Made by a program: the position numbers and the translations under genes
Part shown: positions 1-5,955 of the stretch, piece after piece
How positions within the stretch are numbered: position 1 is the stretch's first letter
How the letters are laid out: each line of letters begins with the position of its first letter
The notes under the pieces: generated by a model
Told to the model about the DNA's origin: nothing
The model's input: the letters and a program-made list of their open reading frames with translations, nothing else
The model's database searches: none
DNA from: an uncultured Bacteroidia bacterium
GTDB lineage: Bacteria > Bacteroidota > Bacteroidia > Bacteroidales > UBA932
Length of the DNA: 45,643 nucleotides
Assembly (NCBI GenBank): GCA_902797435.1
Contig: CADBSV010000077.1
Location: 1-45,643, forward strand
Reading direction: 5' to 3'

Positions 1-79
1 GGGTGAGTGGCTGAAACCAGCAGTTTGCTAAACTGCCGTACTCGTAAGGGTACCACGAGTTCGAATCTCGTCCCCACCG
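1..79 (+). tRNA. tRNA-Ser(GCU), 5' end cut by window edge
   Basis: The anticodon stem GCAGT (20-24) pairs with ACTGC (32-36) around a 7-base loop with GCT at 27-29, the anticodon for serine AGC/AGU codons. The T arm is ACGAG (55-59), loop TTCGAAT, CTCGT (67-71). A variable arm between 36 and 54 fits a class II tRNA. The 3' acceptor strand CCCCACC (72-78) pairs with only GGG at the window start, so the first four bases lie upstream. The CCA end is not encoded. Confidence 0.93.
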
Positions 80-80
80 C

Positions 81-117
81 AAAAAGAGTCGCGTCAAGCT
101 TTGTCGCGGCTCTTTTT
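81..117 (+). terminator. Rho-independent terminator of tRNA-Ser
   Basis: AAAAAGAGTCGCG (81-93) pairs with CGCGGCTCTTTTT (105-117), with one G-U pair and an 11-base loop. The right arm ends in a T run. The A run opposite the T run would also let it act on the other strand. The T run leads straight into the first TTTTGCACCCC of the adjacent 51-bp repeats. Confidence 0.8.
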
Positions 118-400
118 GCACCCCGAGCTCTCCTCGCCGACCTTCCGGGGAGCAGGAGCACCCATTTTGCACCCCGGGTCCTCCTCGCTGGCCCTTCGGG
201 GAGCACAGAAGCCTGATTTGCACCCCGGGCCTTCCTCGCAGAACCTCCCGGGAGCAGGGAGGCCCGTTTTGCACCCCGGACCCTCCTCGCAGAACCTCCG
301 GGGAGCAGGGAAGCCTGTTTTGCACCCCGGGTCTTCTTCGCGGACCCTCCGGGGAGCAGGAGCACCCGTTTTGCACCCCGAGGCCATCTCGCCGCCCACC
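112..400. repeat. 51-bp tandem repeat array, about five copies plus a decayed one
   Basis: The phrase TTTGCACCCC recurs with its GCA at 118, 169, 220, 271, 322 and 373, an exact 51-bp period. Between copies the sequence is conserved but not identical and includes a CTCCGGGGAGCAG-like segment. As 51 is 17 codons, frames on both strands stay open across it, but the promoter of the next gene lies downstream at about 515, so I read the array as non-coding. The stretch 400-510 holds nothing else that I recognise. Confidence 0.88.
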
Positions 401-510
401 CGGAGCTTCCCCCGGACCCAGGCGTCCTCTCAAAGCACCATCGGCAGCATCCGGTGGCACTTCTTTTTTTATGCTTCCGGCGGTGCCCTTAGGGGCCCTG
501 TTTTCAATTT

Positions 511-522
511 TTTGTATATTTA
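511..522 (+). promoter_or_regulatory. Promoter of the stress-response gene cluster
   Basis: TTTGTATATTTA contains a -7 box TATATTTA (515-522), close to the Bacteroidota consensus TAnnTTTG, 22 bases before the ATG at 545. No convincing -33 TTTG is seen. It supports choosing ATG 545 over the long open upstream frame. Confidence 0.55.
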
Positions 523-544
523 CAGTCTGTACGAAAGCCGATAT

Positions 545-1651
545 ATGTCAACAGAAAGTTCAAATATCCGTCTCGACGCCCATTCCGAGGCAATCATGGA
601 ACAGTACCGCAGGCTCCTTCCCATCTATGAGCAAATGTCTGAAGTTATTCCCGGGCGAATCCGCGGCTTCTTCGAAGAGGCCGGAATCATAGTGGCGGCC
701 CTGGAGCACAGGGTCAAGACAGAGGCGTCGCTGCGGGGTAAACTGGAGCTTAAGGGCGGCAAGTACAAGGACATATTCGATATAACCGATATCCTCGGCC
801 TGCGCGTGATAACCTTCTACATAGATGACGTGGACAAGGTTGCCACGGTGCTGGAGCGCCTCTTCGAGATAGACTGGGAGAATTCGGTGGACAAGCGCAA
901 GGCCCATGACATCGACAGTTTCGGCTACCTTTCGCTCCACTACATCTGCCGCATCCCGGAGGAGACCTACTCCGTTCCGGAGCATCCGGAGCTCAACAAG
1001 ATACGTTTCGAGGTGCAGATGCGAACCGTCCTTCAGCACGCCTGGGCCAACATGAACCATGACACCGGCTACAAGAGCGGGGTGGAGATTCCGAAAGAGT
1101 ACCTGAGGAACCTGTCCCGCCTTGCAGGAATGCTGGAGCTGGCGGACGAGCAGTTCAGCCGCATCCGCACCGAACTCACCGACTACCGCCGCAGGGTGCA
1201 GACGCTCGTGGCTTCCGGAAATCTGGACGAAGTGACCCTCGACGGCGACAGCTTCCGCAGCTATCTGGAACTGAAGCCTTTCGAGAAGCTGAACAGGAAG
1301 ATTGCCGCCGTCAACCAGGCCGAAATCCAGGAGGTTTCGCTGCTGCCTTATCTTTCGGTGTTCAAGGCGTTGGGGTTCAAAACGGTGGGCGATATAGCGA
1401 GGCTCATCAAAGACTACGGGGATGCCGCATATCAGATAGCCTGTTACCAGATAGGCATTACCGACCTTGACATCATAGCTTCTTCGCTCGGCCCTCAGGA
1501 CCTGTGTGTCGCCCTTATACTCAAAAACGGCGGCGGAAAATCGGGGCTCAAGAGGCTTTTCGACGCTCTTAACGGCGAGTCCGAAAGCAATGAAATGATA
1601 GCAGAAATGCTGCTTGAACAGGCTCAGGACATGCCATTCATGAATCAATAG
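545..1651 (+). CDS. RelA/SpoT-family (p)ppGpp synthetase, synthetase domain only
   Basis: Predicted 368-residue cytosolic enzyme that transfers pyrophosphate from ATP to GDP/GTP to make (p)ppGpp. The RelA_SpoT nucleotidyltransferase domain spans about residues 45-180: RVKTEASLRGKLE (56-68), TDILGLRVI with the likely Mg-binding D82, GYLSLHY (127-133), and FEVQMRTVLQHAWA with the catalytic E156. There is no HD hydrolase, TGS or ACT domain. The C-terminal 190 residues are not a domain that I recognise. The frame is open back to 101, but that part is tandem repeat, so the start is ATG 545 behind a -7 box. The next gene, four bases after the stop codon, encodes the matching hydrolase-type HD protein. 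Confidence 0.85.
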   Translation: MSTESSNIRLDAHSEAIMEQYRRLLPIYEQMSEVIPGRIRGFFEEAGIIVAALEHRVKTEASLRGKLELKGGKYKDIFDITDILGLRVITFYIDDVDKVATVLERLFEIDWENSVDKRKAHDIDSFGYLSLHYICRIPEETYSVPEHPELNKIRFEVQMRTVLQHAWANMNHDTGYKSGVEIPKEYLRNLSRLAGMLELADEQFSRIRTELTDYRRRVQTLVASGNLDEVTLDGDSFRSYLELKPFEKLNRKIAAVNQAEIQEVSLLPYLSVFKALGFKTVGDIARLIKDYGDAAYQIACYQIGITDLDIIASSLGPQDLCVALILKNGGGKSGLKRLFDALNGESESNEMIAEMLLEQAQDMPFMNQ

Positions 1652-1654
1652 CTT

Positions 1655-2233
1655 ATGGTAAACAAACCACTCGATACCGGGCTTCTCGACCGCGCCATCA
1701 TATTTGCGGTAAAGGCCCATGCGGGCACCGAGCGCCGCGGAAAGGGATTCCCCTACATCGTCCATCCCATGGAGGCCATGGAGATAGTGTCCACCATCAC
1801 TTCCGACCAGGAGCTGCTCGCCGCCGCCGCCCTTCATGATACCGTCGAGGACACCGACGTCACCCTGGAACAGATCCGTCAGGAATTCGGGGAGAGGATA
1901 GCGGACCTCGTTGCCGACGAGAGCGATACTATTACTCCGGGCGTGAGCGAAGAGGACAGCTGGCACGCCCGCAAGCAGGCGGCGATAGACCGTCTGGCAA
2001 AGGCTTCGCGCGATGCGAAGATAGTTGCCATCGGGGACAAACTCTCCAACATGCGCGCAATCGCCCGCGACTATGCCGTAAAGGGCGATGCCCTCTGGAA
2101 CCTTTTCCACGCCAAGAACCCCGCCGACCATGCATGGCACTACCGCGGCCTTCTCGAGTCGCTGCGCGCCCTGGAGGGAACGGCACCCTTTACAGAATTT
2201 GAAACCCTTGTAAACCAAGTATTCGGAAAATAA
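1655..2233 (+). CDS. HD-domain protein, MESH1-like (p)ppGpp hydrolase candidate
   Basis: Predicted 192-residue cytosolic metal-dependent phosphohydrolase. The HD motifs match the MESH1/SpoT hydrolase type: AHAGTERRGKGFPYIVHP with H37, AALHDTVEDT with H61-D62 and E65-D66, and GDKLSNMRAI with D128. H37, H61, D62 and D128 would hold Mn2+, which in this family removes the 3' pyrophosphate of ppGpp. The length agrees with single-domain small alarmone hydrolases. It follows the synthetase by three bases and overlaps the next gene by one base (TAATG), so all three are probably one transcript. Substrate is inferred from family and neighbour; other nucleotide phosphohydrolase activity is possible. Confidence 0.82.
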   Translation: MVNKPLDTGLLDRAIIFAVKAHAGTERRGKGFPYIVHPMEAMEIVSTITSDQELLAAAALHDTVEDTDVTLEQIRQEFGERIADLVADESDTITPGVSEEDSWHARKQAAIDRLAKASRDAKIVAIGDKLSNMRAIARDYAVKGDALWNLFHAKNPADHAWHYRGLLESLRALEGTAPFTEFETLVNQVFGK

Positions 2234-3063
2234 TGGAAGCGATAAAAATAACACTCGACGACTACGTCCTCTCCGGAGGAGGCGCCAACGGCGAAAGCTA
2301 CGACCACCGCACCGACCCTTCGGTGATGCTGAAACTCTATTTTCCAGGCAAGATACAACAGCCGCTCGATGAAATGCTGCTGGCCCGCAAGGTTTACGAC
2401 CTTGGCATCCCGACTCCCGAACCCGGCGAATACGTGGTTACGGAGGACGGCCGCTATGGTATCCGTTTTCACCGCATCCTGGGCAAGAAGTCCTACTCGC
2501 GCGCAACTGCCGACAATCCCGAAAAGATTGACCAGTACGCCGCGGAGTTCGCGCAGATGTGCCTCCAGCTGCACTCCACCAAGGTTCCTGTGGAAGAATT
2601 CGAGAACGTGAAGGACCGTTACTACCGCCTGCTGGAAGAGAATCCCTTCTTCACTGCGGCAGAAAAGGATAAAATCGGCCGCTTCATTTCCGACGTTCCC
2701 GACGAGTCCACCGCCATCCACGGCGACCTGCAGTACAGCAATGCCATTTTTGCCGGTGACAGGCGTTACTTCATCGACCTGGGAGACTTCTGCTACGGGA
2801 ATCATCTTTTCGATACCGGAATGGTATATCTGTGCACCAATCTCAGCGACGACGCCTTCATAGAGGAGACCTTCCACATGGGAAAACCGCTCGCGATCGA
2901 GTTCTGGCGCCGCTTTGCAAAGCATTACTTCGGAGCAGACCGGAGCATAGCCTCCATAGAGGAGGAAATCCGCCCGTACGCCGGGCTCAAAACACTTATT
3001 GTCGAACGTGATACGCGTCGCCCCATGCCGGAGATGCGTTCCGCCCTCAAATCCATAATATGA
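2233..3063 (+). CDS. APH-fold phosphotransferase (aminoglycoside kinase-like)
   Basis: Predicted 276-residue small-molecule kinase of the APH / choline kinase superfamily. The catalytic loop IHGDLQYSN has H163, D165 and N170; the metal-binding segment FIDLGDF carries D182. An N-terminal lobe (VMLKLYF, E47 region) would bind ATP. The substrate cannot be read from sequence. Such stand-alone kinases in Bacteroidota and Fibrobacter are usually uncharacterised and need not give antibiotic resistance. It starts within the stop codon of the HD gene and overlaps the phosphatase gene by four bases (ATGA), so translation is probably coupled and its role may belong to the same stress-response cluster. 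Confidence 0.8.
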   Translation: MEAIKITLDDYVLSGGGANGESYDHRTDPSVMLKLYFPGKIQQPLDEMLLARKVYDLGIPTPEPGEYVVTEDGRYGIRFHRILGKKSYSRATADNPEKIDQYAAEFAQMCLQLHSTKVPVEEFENVKDRYYRLLEENPFFTAAEKDKIGRFISDVPDESTAIHGDLQYSNAIFAGDRRYFIDLGDFCYGNHLFDTGMVYLCTNLSDDAFIEETFHMGKPLAIEFWRRFAKHYFGADRSIASIEEEIRPYAGLKTLIVERDTRRPMPEMRSALKSII

Positions 3064-5234
3064 AATTCCGCGACGTAATAGACAAGGTGTTCGTAAGGCA
3101 GTCGGCCAGGGCCGGCCTGATGCTTGTCATAGTGGCTGCAGTAACGCTGGAGGCAACCTCGCTGATTCAGTATATCTTCTCCCAGAAGGGAATCAGGGAA
3201 GAGGCCACAAGACGTGCCGAAAGCCAGCTTGAAGCTACCAAGCTCAAGATTCTCAACATCGTTGACCAGACCGAAACGGCCATTCACAACAGTGTCTGGC
3301 TGGCGCAGTGGGCTCTCGCAGTCCCCGACAGCCTGGTGGCCGTATCGCGCCGCATAGTCGAAACCAACCCCATCATTGTGGGCTCCACGGTGGCGCTGGT
3401 GCCCGGTTACGACAAAAAGCATCCCCTGTATTCTCCCTACTGCTTCCGAAGTCCCGGAGAAGAGAAGATAAGAGTCTCATCCCTTGCAACGGAAGAGTAC
3501 GACTACACTTCGCAGGAATGGTTCGCAAAGCCGCTTGAACTTGGAAAGGGGTACTGGTCGGAACCTTACATCGACGTAGGGGGAGGTGACATCCTCATGA
3601 CCACCTATTCGGTGCCCGTGCTCGATGCGAAGGGACGGCAGGCTGCGGTTCTTACTGCAGACATTTCCCTTGACTGGCTGACGGAACTTGTGGGCAACGT
3701 AAAGGTTTATCCGGAGGCGTTCTCTATGATGATAAGCCGTTCCGGACAGATAATGGTGTGCCCTGCGGAATCGCTGGTAATGAGGGCTACGGTGCAGCAG
3801 GCCGCTGAGAATCTTGGCGATACGGCCGCTTTCGGAGACCTCAACCGTTCCATGCTCGCCGGGCAGAGCGGAAGCCAGATAATACGCTACAGGAAGACCA
3901 CCACGCATGTGTTCTTCGCCCCGGTAGAGAAGACCGGCTGGTCCATGTCGGTAATGATACCCGACAGTGAAATCTACGGCAGCATCCGCAGGGTAGGCCG
4001 CCTGGTCGTGCTTCTGCAGCTGCTCGGAATCCTGATGCTGGTGTTCATCCTCCGTTCATTCATCATCAACCAGATTAGGTACAACGACCTCAACGACCGC
4101 AAGAAGGTGATGGAGAACGAGCTTCATATAGCCCGCGACATCCAGATGGCAATGATTCCGAAAATCTTTCCTCCCTTCCCGGAACGCAGCGACCTGGACA
4201 TGACGGCCGAAATCGTGCCCGCCAAGGAAGTGGGCGGCGACTTGTACGACTTTTACATACGTGACGAAAAGCTCATCTTCTGCATAGGCGACGTGAGCGG
4301 AAAGGGGATTCCTGCCTCGCTCGTGATGGCGGTCACCCGCAGCATGTTCCGCACCATCTCCAATCATGAGAACAGTCCGGCGAAGATTGTCACCCTCATG
4401 AACGACGCCATGGCTGACGTGAACGAGAACAGCATGTTCGTCACCTTCTTCGTCGGCATCCTTGACCTGAACACCGGTCAAATCCGCTACTGCAACGCAG
4501 GGCACAACTCTCCGGTGATGCTCACTGATTCCAAGTGGCCCCTCCCGGTTGAGGCGAACCTCCCACTCGGGGTGCTTTCCGGTTTCAAATACAAGGAGCA
4601 GGAGATAACCATCGGGGACGATGACGCCATCTTCCTCTATACGGACGGTCTTACCGAAGCCGAGAACTCCTCGCATGAGCTCTTCGGGGAAAGCAGGATG
4701 TACGAAGTGCTGGGCACCCGCCGCAGGTCCGAGGAGCACATGGAGGCCATAAAGGCGGCTGTCCGCGAATTCGTCGGAAAGGCTCCGCAGAGCGACGACC
4801 TCACGATGCTCTTCATCCATTATTTCAGGCGCGTTCACCTTACCCTCGAAAACGACATAAAGGAGGTGGCTAAGATTGCCGGTCTCATGGAGCAGATAGG
4901 CAGCGAACGGAATCTCGACCCGGGTTTGGTGTCGAGCCTCAACCTTGCCCTCGAGGAGGCTGCGAGCAATGTAATAATGTATGCCTATCCCAAGGATACC
5001 GCGGGCGCCCTCGAGATTGATGCCTTCATGCGCAAGGACAGTCTGGAATTCGTTCTCACCGACGGCGGAAAGCCGTTTGACCCCACAGCCGCTCCCGAAG
5101 CGGACGTGACGCTCGGCGTGGAAGAACGCGGCATCGGAGGCCTCGGCATATTTTTGGTCCGCAACATAATGGATTCCGTGACATACTCCAGGGCGGACGG
5201 AAAGAATATTCTGAAATTGATCAAGAAAGTATAA
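3060..5234 (+). CDS. Membrane sensor PP2C phosphatase with C-terminal HATPase (RsbU/RsbW-like fusion)
   Basis: Predicted 724-residue inner-membrane signalling protein. A transmembrane helix (about 17-38) and a second one (about 313-335) flank a periplasmic Cache-like sensor region. A short linker then leads into a SpoIIE/PP2C phosphatase domain (about 375-590; EVGGDLYDF, DVSGKGIPASL, CNAGHNSP, YTDGLTEAEN, SDDLTM), with acidic residues for Mn/Mg. A HATPase_c_2 domain (about 600-720) has the N box EEAASNVIMYAYP and the G-rich ERGIGGLGIF, as in anti-sigma kinases RsbW/SpoIIAB. One protein thus carries both the phosphatase and the kinase of a partner-switching module. The STAS partner follows three bases later. 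No sigma factor gene is nearby. Confidence 0.9.
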   Translation: MKFRDVIDKVFVRQSARAGLMLVIVAAVTLEATSLIQYIFSQKGIREEATRRAESQLEATKLKILNIVDQTETAIHNSVWLAQWALAVPDSLVAVSRRIVETNPIIVGSTVALVPGYDKKHPLYSPYCFRSPGEEKIRVSSLATEEYDYTSQEWFAKPLELGKGYWSEPYIDVGGGDILMTTYSVPVLDAKGRQAAVLTADISLDWLTELVGNVKVYPEAFSMMISRSGQIMVCPAESLVMRATVQQAAENLGDTAAFGDLNRSMLAGQSGSQIIRYRKTTTHVFFAPVEKTGWSMSVMIPDSEIYGSIRRVGRLVVLLQLLGILMLVFILRSFIINQIRYNDLNDRKKVMENELHIARDIQMAMIPKIFPPFPERSDLDMTAEIVPAKEVGGDLYDFYIRDEKLIFCIGDVSGKGIPASLVMAVTRSMFRTISNHENSPAKIVTLMNDAMADVNENSMFVTFFVGILDLNTGQIRYCNAGHNSPVMLTDSKWPLPVEANLPLGVLSGFKYKEQEITIGDDDAIFLYTDGLTEAENSSHELFGESRMYEVLGTRRRSEEHMEAIKAAVREFVGKAPQSDDLTMLFIHYFRRVHLTLENDIKEVAKIAGLMEQIGSERNLDPGLVSSLNLALEEAASNVIMYAYPKDTAGALEIDAFMRKDSLEFVLTDGGKPFDPTAAPEADVTLGVEERGIGGLGIFLVRNIMDSVTYSRADGKNILKLIKKV

Positions 5235-5237
5235 CTA

Positions 5238-5543
5238 ATGGAAGTATTTATCAGCAAGAAAGACGGCGTTACCACCGTCACTTTTGAGGGTCGTCTCGAC
5301 ACCCCTGCCTCGGCGGAAGTCAGCGAGAAACTTGCTCCTGTAGCGGAAGATGCCTCAGGCACCATCATCCTGGACTGCAAAAAACTGGAATACATCTCAA
5401 GTTCCGGCCTGCGAATTTTCCTCACCCTCCGTAAGGCAGCGGCATCGCAGGGCGGGAAGGTTATAGTGCGCAGCATCTGCCAGGATATCCGCACCGTGTT
5501 CATGATGACAGGTTTCCTCAACCTTTTCCAGATAGAAGACTGA
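5238..5543 (+). CDS. STAS-domain anti-sigma factor antagonist
   Basis: Predicted 101-residue cytosolic protein of the SpoIIAA/RsbV family. The STAS fold covers the whole length; the phosphorylation loop reads YISSSGLRIF, with the target serine among S54-S56. The usual Asp before the serines is replaced by Ser, which I have seen in Bacteroidota members. By family, the unphosphorylated form binds the HATPase kinase and frees its target, and the PP2C phosphatase reactivates it. Three bases separate it from the PP2C-HATPase gene, which is its likely partner. It is the last gene of the cluster starting at 545. Confidence 0.88.
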   Translation: MEVFISKKDGVTTVTFEGRLDTPASAEVSEKLAPVAEDASGTIILDCKKLEYISSSGLRIFLTLRKAAASQGGKVIVRSICQDIRTVFMMTGFLNLFQIED

Positions 5544-5866
5544 GCGGCCCGGCGTTTTGCAATTATCGCCGTGCTGGCACATACTGTTATGCCGGGAACA
5601 AGGTTTTGAGTTATTCCCAGAACACCGGGACTCAGATTTATAACGCCTCAAATACCACATCTGTTTACTATACGCCGGCTGAATACACCGCTCATTACAA
5701 TTCTGCCAGCGACAAGAACTATGAAAACTTGTTGATAGCAAAGGGTGATGGCTACTGGACCGTTTCCGGGAATACCTGTTCCAAAGAACGTTGCAAAGGC
5801 ACAAAATATACTGTCGAATGCGAATCCACCGGAGCGACAGCCGGCAACACTTTCGATTTGAAATAG
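5544..5866 (+). pseudogene. Remnant of a secreted protein (C-terminal fragment, no start)
   Basis: The +2 frame is open from before the STAS stop codon to a TAG at 5864-5866 and reads like real protein: CNYRRAGTYCYAGNK, then TGTQIYNASNTTSVYYTP, YNSASDKNYENLL, GDGYWTVSGNTCSKERCKG. Such Cys-, Tyr- and Asn-rich sequence suits a surface or phage-tail-like protein, but I do not recognise the family. The frame has no ATG in the open part; TTG at 5606 would give 86 residues without a signal peptide. No promoter is seen. I interpret it as the tail of a gene whose front was deleted. The remaining stretch 5867-5955 holds a terminator and a promoter. Confidence 0.4.
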
Positions 5867-5892
5867 AATCATATCATCAAATACTATCCCTT

Positions 5893-5928
5893 TCCCGCCG
5901 CGCCAACCCCGCGGCGGGATTTGTTTTT
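5893..5928 (+). terminator. Rho-independent terminator
   Basis: A perfect 10-bp stem TCCCGCCGCG (5893-5902) / CGCGGCGGGA (5910-5919) with a 7-base loop is followed by TTTGTTTTT. It ends transcription coming from the stress cluster or the remnant before the next gene. Confidence 0.85.
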
Positions 5929-5951
5929 CTGCTCCCTTTTGGGTATTTTTA
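5920..5951 (+). promoter_or_regulatory. Promoter of the phosphoesterase-GDPD gene, probably leaderless
   Basis: A -33 TTTG (5920-5923) inside the terminator's T run, a 20-base spacer and a -7 TATTTTTA (5944-5951) match Bacteroidota promoters. Only four bases separate the -7 box from ATG 5956, so the transcript probably begins at or next to the start codon. Confidence 0.6.
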
Positions 5952-5955
5952 CGAT

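Noticed and set aside
94-399. Minus-strand open frame with 17-residue repeats
   Set aside because: It is the reverse strand of the 51-bp array, open only because the period is a multiple of three. It has no promoter.
101-544. Long in-frame N-terminal extension of the alarmone synthetase
   Set aside because: It is translated tandem repeat upstream of a good -7 box, and the real domain has a fitting ATG at 545.
560-2254. 564-codon minus-strand frame
   Set aside because: It is an antisense shadow of the synthetase and HD genes, which have clear family motifs.
2233-3063. Aminoglycoside resistance gene
   Set aside because: Only the general APH fold is visible; the setting is a chromosomal signalling cluster, and no resistance-specific motif can be recognised.
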